Part shown: one piece after another, positions 5,388 through 13,525 of the stretch
Layout of the letters: each line of letters starts with the position of its first letter
How positions within the stretch are numbered: position 1 is the first letter of the stretch
IMG/VR virus record: IMGVR_UViG_3300048927_000124
Location: 1-26,982 of that record
Strand: one strand, 5' to 3'
Length of the DNA: 26,982 bases
Origin: a virus
Translations under genes and position numbers: made by a program
The notes under the pieces: generated by a model
Database searches by the model: none
What the model was told of the DNA's origin: nothing
What the model saw: only the letters and a program-made list of their open reading frames with translations

Positions 5388-7065
5388 CGATTTCGTGTCG
5401 ATCGCGCTGGAGTACGCGCGATTGGCGGCCGCTAATAAGGGCGGTCAGTTTGGAAGGCTGATCCAGTTTGCGGCGAAGCGGTTCCTGGTCGACCTGAAGC
5501 GTGCGGAGAAGGAGGACGGCCCTTTTTGGTTCTCCCCTGAACATGCCAACCACGCATGCGGGTGGATCGAGCTTCTGCCACACGTTGAGGGGACGTGGGA
5601 CACGCCAGAGATCAAGTTGCACCCATCTCATGTGTGGTTCGTAGTGCAGTTGTTCGGGTTCCGGAAAGATGACGGAACACGGCGATTCACATCGGCTCTG
5701 TTCGCGGTGGCGCGCAAGAACGCCAAGTCAACCTTGGCTGCGGCGATCTTGCTGTACTGCCAATGCTGTGAGGACGAAGAGGGCGCCCAAGTCATCTCGG
5801 CGGCGACCACTGGCAGCCAGGCACGGATCATCTTCAACGTCGCGAAGCGGATGGCGGAGAAGAAGGCGGACTTGCGCGATGCCTATGGGCTGGAGTGCTG
5901 GGCAAACGCGATAAGCCGGGTCGAGACTGGGTCGACGTTCAAGCCGATCAACGCCAAGGCCTCGACGCAGGACGGTCTAAACCCGTCCCACGTCGGCCTC
6001 GACGAGATCCACGCACACAAGACGCCGGATCTTCTGAACGTTCTACAGTCGGCGGCTGGCGCAAGGCGCAATCCGCTCTGGCTGTTCACCACAACGGAAG
6101 GGTACTCAAATCCTGGGCCATGGGCTGAGATCAGGCAGTTCGCTACGCAGCTCCTAGAGGGCGTGTTTGGCGAAACGGCAGACCACTTCCTGGCGATCTT
6201 CTTCGCGATCGACCAGGACGACGGGGATTTTGACGAGAAGGCTTGGCACAAGGCCAACCCGCTTATGGATGTCAATCCGCACTTGCTCGCCGCCATCCGC
6301 AAGGAGGCGATTGAAGCCAAGGCGATGCCGTCCAAGTTGGCCGAGTTCCAGATCAAGCGCTTGAACCGCCCTGCAGCAGCGGCGAACGGCTTCATCTTGT
6401 TGCCGAAATGGAACGAGTGCAGCGGCAAGGTGGACCTAGAAGCACTCAAGGACGTGCCCTGCTGGGGCGGGCTAGACCTTGCCAGCACGCGGGACCTTAC
6501 GTCTTTGCGGCTGGTATGGCGTGTGGACGACAAGATCATTACGTGGGGGCGCCGCTGGGTTCCGGAGTCGGCCGTGATGCAGCGCACCGAGCGCGGCACG
6601 GTTCCTTATGCCGGATGGGTTGCCGCGGGGCTCATAGAGCGGACCGAAGGCGAGGTGACCGACTACGCCGTGATTGAGCAGGCGGTGTTGGATGTGCGTG
6701 ATCGCTTCAATCTGCAGTCGCTTGCATTTGATCGATGGAACGCGACCGAGATGATTAGCCGTCTAGTAGCCGCTGATGTGCCGCTGGTGGAGTTCATTCA
6801 AGGCCCAAAGTCCTACCACCCGGCGATGAGCGAGTTGGAGCGGGCCTACATCGGGAAGCGCTTGGTACATGACGACGATCCGGTGTTGGCCTGGTGTGCA
6901 GCGAACCTGATCGCACGCAAGGACGTGAATTTGAACATGGCCCCTGACAAGCGCAAGTCGCCGGACAAGATCGACGACATGACGGCGCTCCTGATGGCGA
7001 TCGGAATCAGCATCAACACCGAAGAGCCGAGCAACAAGAAACTCATCCTGATGACTCTTGGATAG
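5320..7065 (+). CDS. terL: Terminase large subunit, HK97-type
   Basis: ATPase and nuclease that pumps DNA into the prohead and cuts it. Residues 130-138 VARKNAKST form the deviant Walker A (Lys136), and 225-231 VGLDEIH the Walker B with catalytic Glu229. The C-terminal RNase H-like nuclease shows GGLDLAS (Asp386), AFDRWN (Asp471) and DKIDDMTAL (Asp552/Asp553). At 581 residues it is full length. ATG 5320 lies inside terS after GAGG; GTG 5395 is a later alternative, with a poor ribosome site. The HK97-type large subunit with P27 TerS and HNH points to cos packaging. Confidence 0.95.
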   Translation: MATLKSRGTPSRRSASQPDDPPSDFVSIALEYARLAAANKGGQFGRLIQFAAKRFLVDLKRAEKEDGPFWFSPEHANHACGWIELLPHVEGTWDTPEIKLHPSHVWFVVQLFGFRKDDGTRRFTSALFAVARKNAKSTLAAAILLYCQCCEDEEGAQVISAATTGSQARIIFNVAKRMAEKKADLRDAYGLECWANAISRVETGSTFKPINAKASTQDGLNPSHVGLDEIHAHKTPDLLNVLQSAAGARRNPLWLFTTTEGYSNPGPWAEIRQFATQLLEGVFGETADHFLAIFFAIDQDDGDFDEKAWHKANPLMDVNPHLLAAIRKEAIEAKAMPSKLAEFQIKRLNRPAAAANGFILLPKWNECSGKVDLEALKDVPCWGGLDLASTRDLTSLRLVWRVDDKIITWGRRWVPESAVMQRTERGTVPYAGWVAAGLIERTEGEVTDYAVIEQAVLDVRDRFNLQSLAFDRWNATEMISRLVAADVPLVEFIQGPKSYHPAMSELERAYIGKRLVHDDDPVLAWCAANLIARKDVNLNMAPDKRKSPDKIDDMTALLMAIGISINTEEPSNKKLILMTLG

Positions 7066-7068
7066 AAG

Positions 7069-7638
7069 ATGAAGACTGAAAACCGTGCCTACAGCCTCCT
7101 AGAGGTGAAGAGCTACGACGACGACCAGCGGGTCATCACTGGGTGGGCAACCACACCGGAACCAGACCGGATGGGCGACATCGTGGAGCCGTTAGGCGCA
7201 AAGTTTGCCGCCGAGCTGCCGTTGCTGTGGCAGCACCGCCACGACAGCCCGGTCGGTGTCGTGAAGTTCGGAAAGCCGACAGCCAAGGGCATTCCGTTCG
7301 CCGCGAGCGTCGCGAGGATCGAAACACCTGGCGTGCTGAAGGATCTGGTTGATCTGGCCTGGCAATCGGTTAAGGAGAAGCTGGTCCGCGGCGTGTCGAT
7401 CGGCTTCCGTGCGCTGGAATACAGCTTCATGGAGAGTGGCGGTATCCGCTTCACCGAGGTCGAAATCTACGAGCTGTCCCTGGTCACGATCCCGGCCAAC
7501 GCCGCGGCGACCATCCAGAGCATCAAGGCCATGGACACCGGCGCGCGACGCCCGGCGAACTATGGCGTCCCCCTCATCCAGCGCCAGGCGGCACCGGTCG
7601 AGCGACCTGCTGGCGGCGCGGTGAAGTTGCTGCACTGA
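7069..7638 (+). CDS. Prohead maturation protease, HK97 (S78) family
   Basis: Serine protease that trims the scaffolding domain from the capsid protein during prohead maturation. Catalytic His56 is in LLWQHRHDSPVG, and Ser110 in RGVSIGF is the nucleophile. The following segment IYELSLVTIPANAAA carries the conserved Glu and the typical strand. The N-terminal GWATTPEPDRMGDIVEP is also family-typical. Length (189 aa) is normal. It starts 3 bases after terL and precedes the capsid gene, its substrate. Confidence 0.92.
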   Translation: MKTENRAYSLLEVKSYDDDQRVITGWATTPEPDRMGDIVEPLGAKFAAELPLLWQHRHDSPVGVVKFGKPTAKGIPFAASVARIETPGVLKDLVDLAWQSVKEKLVRGVSIGFRALEYSFMESGGIRFTEVEIYELSLVTIPANAAATIQSIKAMDTGARRPANYGVPLIQRQAAPVERPAGGAVKLLH

Positions 7639-7644
7639 AGCACC

Positions 7645-7715
7645 GGGCCGCAAGGCCCAGCGGGGTGGAACCCGCTTCCCAATCTTGCAGGCACTGCCCG
7701 GCGTGGAACCCGGGC
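7645..7715 (+). promoter_or_regulatory. Three tandem hairpins in the capsid gene leader
   Basis: The 104-base gap before the capsid gene holds three successive perfect stems: 7645-7649/7654-7658 with a GCAA (GNRA) loop, 7659-7664/7671-7676 with loop GTGGAA, and 7696-7701/7710-7715 whose loop also contains GTGGAA. No U-run follows, so they are not classical terminators. They may protect or punctuate the mRNA of the most abundant virion protein. Confidence 0.55.
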
Positions 7716-7742
7716 CGAACGGCTGCGCCATCAGGAAACCTC

Positions 7743-9191
7743 ATGAACATCGCAGAACAGCTGGAAAAGCTCCGCGCCACGCGCGCCGAGCTGGAGAAGA
7801 AGCTCAACACCGTGGTGGAAAAGTCGATGGGCGAGGGCCGCTCGATGAACACCGGCGAGCAGGAAGAGTTTGATGGCGTCAAGGACCAGATCAAGGCGCT
7901 GGACGGCGATATCGAGCGCCTGACCGAGCTGCAGGCGATCCAGGCGCGCTCGGCGGTGCCGGTGACCCAGTTCGCGGCCGAGAACGCGAACCAGCCGGCC
8001 GGCAGCGCCCAGCAGCAGCGTGGCGCGATCCAGATGCGTTCCGCCGAGAAGCTGGAGCCCGGCATCATGTTCGCCCGGCATGCGATGTGCGTGTTCGCGG
8101 CCAAGGGCAACGTCCGTGAGGCGGCGTACATCGCGCGCGAGCGCTTCGGCGCCGAAAACCCGATCGCCAAGGCGCTGGCCTTCTGTGGTTCGCAGAAGAT
8201 GGAGGCGATCCTCCATGCCAACGTGACCAAGGCGACGATCGACGCGGCGACCACGACCGATGCGACCTGGGCGGCGCCCCTGGTGGCGTACAACCAGTAC
8301 ACGGCTGACTTCGTGGAATTCCTGCGGCCGCGCACCATCGTCGGCCGTTTCGGCCAGGATGGCATCCCGGCCATGCGGCGCATCCCGTTCAACGTGCACA
8401 TCCGCGGAGCGACCTCGGGCGGCACGGGCTACTGGGTCGGCCAGGGCAAGGCGAAGCCGGTGACCGCGTTCGGATTCAACGACGCCTACCATGGCTGGTT
8501 CAAGGTCGCCGGCATCACCGTGGCCACCGACGAGCTGATCCGCTTCAGCGATCCCGCGGCGGAGACGCTCTTCCGCGACATGCTCGTGGATGCGCTGGGC
8601 GAACGGATGGATACGGACTTCATCGATCCCGCCTTCGCCGGTGTCGCGAATGTCGCTCCGCCGTCGATCACCAACGGCGTCACGGCGATTCCGTCTTCAG
8701 GCAACACCGCCGCCGACATCCGAGCCGACCTGAATGCCCTGTGGGCCGCGTCCGACGATGCGAACCATGTATTCACCACGCCGGTCTACATCATGCGGGC
8801 ATCAACCGCGCGCGCGGTCTCGTCCCTGGTGAACGCGCTTGGCCAGAAGGAGTTCCCGGCGCTCACCCCGCAGGGCGGCTCGATCGACGGCGTTCCGGTG
8901 ATCGTGTCCAACTACGTGCCGACCGACTCCTCCGGCACCTACGTCTTCCTGGTGGATGCCACCAACATCTACCTGTCCGACGACGGCCAGGCCACGGTCG
9001 ACTTCAGCACCGAAGCGTCGATCCAGATGGTGGACAACCCGACCAACGCGAGCGATCCGGCGACGCCGACGACCCTGGTGTCGATGTTCCAGACCGACAG
9101 CACCGCGATCCGCGCGCATCGCTTCATCAACTGGTCGCGCCGCCGTGACTCGGCGGTCGCCGTGCTGTCCGGCGTCAACTGGGGCCAGTAA
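7743..9191 (+). CDS. Major capsid protein, HK97 fold
   Basis: Forms the icosahedral shell. Residues 1-75 are a heptad-rich helix (AEQLEKLRATRAELEKKL) that matches the delta/scaffolding domain removed by the protease. The HK97 body follows, with family-typical segments such as FIDPAFAGVANVAP, NALWAASDDANHVF and GVPVIVSNYVP, and the C-terminal FQTDSTAIRAHRFINWSRRR. At 482 residues it is full length. ATG 7743 is preceded by AGGAAA; the open frame back to 7665 covers the hairpin leader and is not taken as coding. Confidence 0.93.
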   Translation: MNIAEQLEKLRATRAELEKKLNTVVEKSMGEGRSMNTGEQEEFDGVKDQIKALDGDIERLTELQAIQARSAVPVTQFAAENANQPAGSAQQQRGAIQMRSAEKLEPGIMFARHAMCVFAAKGNVREAAYIARERFGAENPIAKALAFCGSQKMEAILHANVTKATIDAATTTDATWAAPLVAYNQYTADFVEFLRPRTIVGRFGQDGIPAMRRIPFNVHIRGATSGGTGYWVGQGKAKPVTAFGFNDAYHGWFKVAGITVATDELIRFSDPAAETLFRDMLVDALGERMDTDFIDPAFAGVANVAPPSITNGVTAIPSSGNTAADIRADLNALWAASDDANHVFTTPVYIMRASTARAVSSLVNALGQKEFPALTPQGGSIDGVPVIVSNYVPTDSSGTYVFLVDATNIYLSDDGQATVDFSTEASIQMVDNPTNASDPATPTTLVSMFQTDSTAIRAHRFINWSRRRDSAVAVLSGVNWGQ

Positions 9192-9198
9192 CAGAATA

Positions 9199-9223
9199 GG
9201 GGAGGGCCGTCCTGGCCCTCCCC
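9199..9223 (+). promoter_or_regulatory. 10-bp GC hairpin directly after the capsid gene
   Basis: Bases 9199-9208 and 9214-9223 pair perfectly around a 5-base loop, 7 bases after the capsid stop. There is no U-run; the next gene's AGGAGG site (9229-9234) follows at once. It could be a weak terminator or, more likely, a 3' stabiliser that sets the capsid mRNA level above that of downstream genes. Confidence 0.6.
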
Positions 9224-9239
9224 GCCGCAGGAGGATGCG

Positions 9240-9506
9240 ATGAACACACGGATCATCTACAGGGGCGAGGAAATCGAAGTTCCTTCGTTCCATGCCACCC
9301 GACTGATCAATAACGGGCGGGCCACGCTTCCCAAGGTCAAGCCGCGGGGCAATTTGCCGCGCGAGCGTGAGACGCAGGAGCAGGAGCAAGCTGCGGTCGC
9401 CGCGCCCGAATCGGATGCAGTGTCCACCGAAACCACCGCCGAGACGGAGTCCGACGTTGCGACGCGCCGGCAATATCGCCGCCGCGACATGAAGGCGCAG
9501 GACTGA
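9240..9506 (+). CDS. Unknown small protein between capsid and portal (88 aa)
   Basis: A strong AGGAGG lies 5 bases before ATG 9240. The first 35 residues look folded (TRIIYRGEEIEVPSFHATRL, then INNGRATLP) and recall small FluMu-like N-terminal domains. Residues 36-88 are charged and low in complexity (many Glu, Gln, Ala, Thr), with a basic end (RRQYRRRD). I do not recognise a specific family. The location suggests a minor head or connector-associated protein. Confidence 0.65.
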   Translation: MNTRIIYRGEEIEVPSFHATRLINNGRATLPKVKPRGNLPRERETQEQEQAAVAAPESDAVSTETTAETESDVATRRQYRRRDMKAQD

Positions 9507-9507
9507 C

Positions 9508-10899
9508 ATGCGAATCCTGGGACTGGAAGTGAAGCTGGCGAAGAAGGCATTGTCTCCAGTCCCGGCTGGGCGCGGCTGGCGGCCACTGATTCGCGAGCCG
9601 TTCTCCGGGGCATGGCAGCGGGACATGGAGGAGGAGCACGGCACGGTGCTGTGCTATCCGACGCTGTATGCCTGCCTCAACCGAATCGCCTCGGACACCG
9701 GCAAGCTGCCGTTCGTGCTGAAGATAGAGGACGGCAACGGCATCTGGTCGATCGACACCGCGAACACGGCCTATTGGCCGGTGCTGCGCAAGCCGAACGC
9801 CTACCAGACCGCGCAGCAGTTCCGCGAGGCCTGGATGCTGTCGAAGCTGATCCAGGGTAATACCTACGTGCTCAAGGGGCGCGACGACCGCCGCGTGGTG
9901 ACGCGGCTGTGGGTGCTGGATCCATGCCGCGTGCAGCCGATGGTGTCGGATAGCGGCGACGTCTTCTACCAGATCAACTATGGCACCGGGTCGAATCTGC
10001 TGCCGGAGAACTACCCAGGTGACCAGCTGATCGTGCCGGCGAGCGAGATCATCCACGACCGGATGAACTGCTTCCACCACCAGCTGATCGGCGTGCCGCC
10101 GCTGTGCGCGGCGCACTGGCCGGCGGTGAAGAACCTCAAGATCCTGAAGGATTCGACCACGTTCTTCAGCAACGGCGCGAGCCCCGGCGGCATCCTGACG
10201 GCCCCGGCCGGCATGACGGATGAAGACGCAAAGGGTGTGAAGGAATATTGGGACACCAACTTCCACGGTTCCAACGCAGGGAAGGTGGCGGTTATCGGCG
10301 CGGACATGAAGTTCACGCCGTTCGCGTTTAAGTCGGCGGACAACCAGTTGGTCGAGCAGATGCAGTATTCGGACCAGCAGATCACCCAGCCGTTCGGCAT
10401 CCCGCCGTTCAAGATCGGGATTGGCGCGATCCCGGCCGGCATGAAGGTCGACGACATCAATCAGCTGTACTACTCCGACGCCCTGCAGACCCACATCGAG
10501 GCGATGGAGGCGCTGTTGGACGAGGGCCTGGGGATCAGCCGGCCGCGCGGTGTCGAGCTGGATCTGGAGCCGCTGCTGCGCATGGACGTGGGCAAGCAGG
10601 CCGACGTGCACACGAAGCTGACGGGTGGCGGGATCGAGACTCCGAACGAAGGGCGCCGAGCGTTCGGACTCGGCCCGCTGGATGGCGGCGACACCGTCTA
10701 CATGCAGCAGCAGGACTACCCGCTGGATCAGGTGCGGCTCAACAAGATCGAACAGGCGCCAGCCGCGGAACCTTCGCCAACGCCGCCCGCCGCAGCCGAC
10801 GCGCAGGACGACGCCGACGAGGTGCGCCAGCTGCGGCAGCAGCTTTTCATGATGAAGGCCCTCGCGGCCGCCCGAGCCGAGGTGCTTTGCAATGAGTGA
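9508..10899 (+). CDS. Portal protein, HK97 family
   Basis: Dodecameric ring at the capsid vertex through which DNA passes and to which the tail joins. Family-typical segments include YPTLYACLNRIASDTGKLPF, LSKLIQGNTYVLKGRD, SEIIHDRMN, SNGASPGGILTAP and QQITQPFGIPPFKIG. At 463 residues it is of normal length; the C-terminal 60 residues are Ala/Pro/Asp-rich and helical. It starts 1 base after the preceding stop and overlaps the next gene by 8 bases. Its place after protease and capsid differs from the textbook HK97 order (terL, portal, protease, capsid). Confidence 0.93.
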   Translation: MRILGLEVKLAKKALSPVPAGRGWRPLIREPFSGAWQRDMEEEHGTVLCYPTLYACLNRIASDTGKLPFVLKIEDGNGIWSIDTANTAYWPVLRKPNAYQTAQQFREAWMLSKLIQGNTYVLKGRDDRRVVTRLWVLDPCRVQPMVSDSGDVFYQINYGTGSNLLPENYPGDQLIVPASEIIHDRMNCFHHQLIGVPPLCAAHWPAVKNLKILKDSTTFFSNGASPGGILTAPAGMTDEDAKGVKEYWDTNFHGSNAGKVAVIGADMKFTPFAFKSADNQLVEQMQYSDQQITQPFGIPPFKIGIGAIPAGMKVDDINQLYYSDALQTHIEAMEALLDEGLGISRPRGVELDLEPLLRMDVGKQADVHTKLTGGGIETPNEGRRAFGLGPLDGGDTVYMQQQDYPLDQVRLNKIEQAPAAEPSPTPPAAADAQDDADEVRQLRQQLFMMKALAAARAEVLCNE

Positions 10900-11758
10900 T
10901 CCGATCCAGTTCGGCAAAGAGATTGGGAATATCATTCGCGAAGCTCTAGCGCCCATTCATCGCCGTCTTGAGGTTCTTGAGCAGCGCTCCCCTGAAAAGG
11001 GAGAGCCTGGTGAATCGCCCCCGCCTGTGGATCACGATGCAATTGCAGATGCGGTTATTGCTGGATTGCTTGGCACAGACCGTTTGCAGACGCTGGTTGA
11101 CCTTTCGACATCCGAGGCGGTAGCGAAGCACTTCGAAGCCAACCCGGTTCGCGACGGGAAGGACGCCGACCCGGCTTTGATCGAGGCTGCTGTTGAGAGG
11201 GCTGTGGCTGCCATTCCGGCTCCCCGCGATGGAAAAGATGCACAGCCTATCACCGAGGAGCAGCTGGCGGCCCAGGTTGCCAAGCATCTGGCCGCGCATC
11301 CGCCGAAAGACGGCATCGACGGCGTGGGCCTGGCTGGCGCGATGATCGACCGCGGCGGGGAACTGGTCGTCACCACCACCAAGGGAGAGGCGATCAAACT
11401 CGGGAAGGTGGTCGGCGATGACGGGCGAGACGGTCTGAGCTTCGAGACGGCACGCGGGGAATACGACTCGGAGCGCGGCTTCGTCATCACGCTTGGAGCC
11501 GGCGAGCGCTGCAAAGAACTTGTGTTGCCTTACATGGTCCATCGCGGGTTCTGGCGCGAAGGCTTGGCCACAAAGGCAGGCCAGTCCATCACCCACGACG
11601 GCGCGCTGTGGATCGCCAAGCGCGACAACGCCTCGCGGCCGTGCTTGGAGAACGAGCAGGACTGGGCACTGGCAGCGCGGAAGGGCCGCGACGGCAAGGA
11701 CGGCAAGAGCGTGCGCGTACCGGCCGAGCCGGTGAAGCTGGGAACCGACAATGGCTGA
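10892..11758 (+). CDS. Collagen-like phage structural protein (288 aa)
   Basis: Overlaps the portal stop by 8 bases. It mixes helical parts (residues about 8-30) with scattered collagen-like or RDGKD-type motifs: KGEPGES near 36-42, VRDGKDADP near 86, PRDGKDAQP near 111, and RKGRDGKDGKS near 263. A compact domain at about 150-260 (VLPYMVHRGFWREG, ITHDGALWIAKRDNASRP, ENEQDWALAARKGRDG) looks like the small carbohydrate-binding-type modules seen in phage appendage proteins. It may be a capsid or neck decoration that touches glycans. The role is inferred. Confidence 0.7.
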   Translation: MSDPIQFGKEIGNIIREALAPIHRRLEVLEQRSPEKGEPGESPPPVDHDAIADAVIAGLLGTDRLQTLVDLSTSEAVAKHFEANPVRDGKDADPALIEAAVERAVAAIPAPRDGKDAQPITEEQLAAQVAKHLAAHPPKDGIDGVGLAGAMIDRGGELVVTTTKGEAIKLGKVVGDDGRDGLSFETARGEYDSERGFVITLGAGERCKELVLPYMVHRGFWREGLATKAGQSITHDGALWIAKRDNASRPCLENEQDWALAARKGRDGKDGKSVRVPAEPVKLGTDNG

Positions 11759-12146
11759 GTTCGTGACTGCGGATGAAGCCAGGGAACAGCTGCGCATCGA
11801 CAGCGATGCCGACGACCTCTGGCTGGCCATCTGGATCCCTGCCGTGTCCGCGTCGGTGGCGGCCTGGCTGAAACAGGAATGGCGCCTGTACACGCTGCTG
11901 CGCGACTCGAACGGCGACTTGGTGCGCAACAGCGCCGGAATACCTCTTCCAGCCGAGGACAGCGACGGCGCGCCGATCCTGCATCCGGCGGTGATTGCCG
12001 CCACTCTGCTGGAACTGGCCTCCCAGTACCGCTACCGCGAAGGCGAGGGCGACAACACGGTGCCGGCTGATGCCGGCCACGGCTACGTGCTCTCCAGGGC
12101 AGCCACGGCGCAGCTGGCGCCCCTGCGTCGAACGACGGTGGCCTGA
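11751..12146 (+). CDS. Head-tail connector protein (gp6-like / phiE125 gp8 family)
   Basis: Forms the ring below the portal. The N-terminus (FVTADEAREQLRIDSDADD, then LWLAIWIPAVSASVAAWL) is the classic gp6-like pattern of two helices, and the C-terminal helix HPAVIAATLLELASQYRY is also typical. At 131 residues it is slightly longer than short family members. It overlaps the preceding gene by 8 bases and the next by 1, in the usual order connector then head closure. Confidence 0.85.
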   Translation: MAEFVTADEAREQLRIDSDADDLWLAIWIPAVSASVAAWLKQEWRLYTLLRDSNGDLVRNSAGIPLPAEDSDGAPILHPAVIAATLLELASQYRYREGEGDNTVPADAGHGYVLSRAATAQLAPLRRTTVA

Positions 12147-12487
12147 TGAGCAACGTAGCGGCGGGCGAACTGCGGCACCGGGTGCTGATCCAGCAGCAGG
12201 AGACGACTAGGGACAGCGACGGCGTGTCCCAGACAGCATGGGTGGATGTGGCGGAGGTATGGGCGTCGGTAGAACCGCTGTCGACACGCGAGTTCATCCA
12301 GTCGAGCCAGACCCAGGCCGCGGTGACGGCGCGCATTACCATCCGCTACCGCGCCGGCCTGACGCCTTCGATGCGGATCCTGCACCGCAGCAAGGTCTAC
12401 AACATCGCCGGCCTGCTGCCGGACAAGGCATCTGGGCTGGAGTACATCACCATCCCCGTGTCGGTAGGGGTCAACGACGGCCAATGA
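12146..12487 (+). CDS. Head closure protein (SPP1 gp16 / HK97 gp7-like)
   Basis: Small beta-barrel that seals the connector after packaging. The family pattern is evident: AGELRHRVLIQQQETTRD, DVAEVWASVEPLSTREFI, ARITIRYRAGLTPSMRI and the end KVYNIAGLLPD. Its 113 residues are normal. The stop is an ATGA overlap with the start of the first gene of the sugar cassette, so that cassette is translationally coupled to a head gene. Confidence 0.88.
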   Translation: MSNVAAGELRHRVLIQQQETTRDSDGVSQTAWVDVAEVWASVEPLSTREFIQSSQTQAAVTARITIRYRAGLTPSMRILHRSKVYNIAGLLPDKASGLEYITIPVSVGVNDGQ

Positions 12488-12987
12488 TCGAGTTCGACCT
12501 ACTGGGGCCAGGCCCGAGCGCATCGGCCAGGCTGGCCGAACGGCTGCGCGGGCGCCGTGTCGGCGTGGTCGGCAACGCCTTCGAGCTGGCGCCGTGGGCT
12601 GAGTTCCTGGCCGCCAGCGACCGGCAGTGGTGGGACAAGTACCCGGAGGCGCGCGAGTTCGCTGGTGAGCGCTATAGCGGTCATCGGATGAGTGGAGTTC
12701 AGCAGCTGTCTGGCGCAGCCACAAACTGGAACAGCGGCGTGCTGGCGCTGGCGGTCGCGGCCCATCTGGGCGCAACGCTGGTGCGCCTGCACGGTTTCGA
12801 CATGCACGGCACGCACTTCTTTGGCGCGTATTCCAACGGACTTACCAACACGGCGCCGGCGCGGCGCGAGGTCCACAAGCAGCAGTTCGCCCAATGGGCG
12901 AGGCACAACCCACACGTCCGGGTGGTGAATTGCACGCCCGGCTCAGCCCTCAGGTGCTTCGAATTCGATGAACAGATTGCCGCTTAA
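12484..12987 (+). CDS. DUF115/sialyltransferase-like glycan enzyme (167 aa)
   Basis: ATG 12484 overlaps the head closure stop by 4 bases; the frame open further upstream is a shadow of that gene. A nucleotide-binding-like start GRRVGVVGNAFELAP (about 24-37), a central NSGVLALAVAAHLGA (83-97) leading into RLHGFDMHGTHFFG (101-114), and a final VRVVNCTPGSALRCFEF match the layout of DUF115/sialyltransferase-like proteins (VGNG motif, NSG helix, GFD strand). Such proteins act on sugars or surface glycans. At 167 residues it is short, so it may be a minimal version. Substrate unknown. It overlaps the methyltransferase by 20 bases. Confidence 0.6.
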   Translation: MIEFDLLGPGPSASARLAERLRGRRVGVVGNAFELAPWAEFLAASDRQWWDKYPEAREFAGERYSGHRMSGVQQLSGAATNWNSGVLALAVAAHLGATLVRLHGFDMHGTHFFGAYSNGLTNTAPARREVHKQQFAQWARHNPHVRVVNCTPGSALRCFEFDEQIAA

Positions 12988-13525
12988 CTCGGTGCGCGGC
13001 CGCATCCGCGCCTACATCGAGCGCCACGCCGGCGCCCTGGGAGAGGACGTGCTGGAGGTAGGCAGCCGCATCCATGACCCGGCCGCGTGGTGGTGCACGA
13101 ACCGCGACCTGGCCGCCGGCCAATGGACGGGCATCGACATGCAGGCAGGCGAGGGCGTCGATCAGGTGGCCGACATCCACGATCTGCCGGCCGAGTGGTC
13201 CGGCCGCTTCACCGGCATCGTCTGCTTGGAAGTGCTGGAGCATGTGGCTCGGCCTTGGCTGGCGTTGCCGGAGCTTCGCCGGGTGCTGCAGCCGGGTGGC
13301 CTGCTGGTGATCACCACGCTGTTCGCCTTCCCGGAACACAGCTACCCCGAGGACTACTACCGGTACAGCCAGAGCGGGCTGCGGCTGCTGCTGGACGATG
13401 CCGGCTTCAGCGACATTGCGACCGAGTACGCCGGCGAGGTGCCGATTGAACTGAACGACCACGGCGAGCGCGGCGTTGCTCGCCGTCGCCTGCCGATGCA
13501 CACCTTCGCGGTGGCGCGATGCTGA
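12968..13525 (+). CDS. SAM-dependent class I methyltransferase (185 aa)
   Basis: Motif I VLEVGSR (28-34) binds SAM, GIDM (55-58) carries the acidic ribose ligand Asp57, CLEVLEHV (86-93) is motif II/IV of the Methyltransf_11 type, and VLQPGGLLVITT is post-motif III. The segment FPEHSYPEDYYRYSQSGLRL closely resembles methyltransferases in polysaccharide clusters, so a sugar substrate is more likely than DNA (no DPPY or PC motif). ATG 12968 overlaps the preceding gene by 20 bases and the next by 7. Confidence 0.85.
   Translation: MNRLPLNSVRGRIRAYIERHAGALGEDVLEVGSRIHDPAAWWCTNRDLAAGQWTGIDMQAGEGVDQVADIHDLPAEWSGRFTGIVCLEVLEHVARPWLALPELRRVLQPGGLLVITTLFAFPEHSYPEDYYRYSQSGLRLLLDDAGFSDIATEYAGEVPIELNDHGERGVARRRLPMHTFAVARC

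Noticed and set aside
7665-7742. Upstream start for the major capsid gene
   Set aside because: The added residues encode the hairpin leader. ATG 7743 has AGGAAA upstream and begins the expected heptad helix.
9337-10956. Long open frame on the minus strand (539 codons) opposite the portal gene
   Set aside because: It is antisense to a clear portal protein, rich in Arg, His and Leu with no domain pattern, as expected from GC-rich third positions. Similar antisense frames at 783-1907, 16623-17588 and 8802-9644 were left out for the same reason.
12238-12483. Upstream start for the DUF115-like gene
   Set aside because: The extra part is a glycine/arginine-rich shadow of the head closure gene. 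ATG 12484 has the ATGA overlap used throughout this operon.
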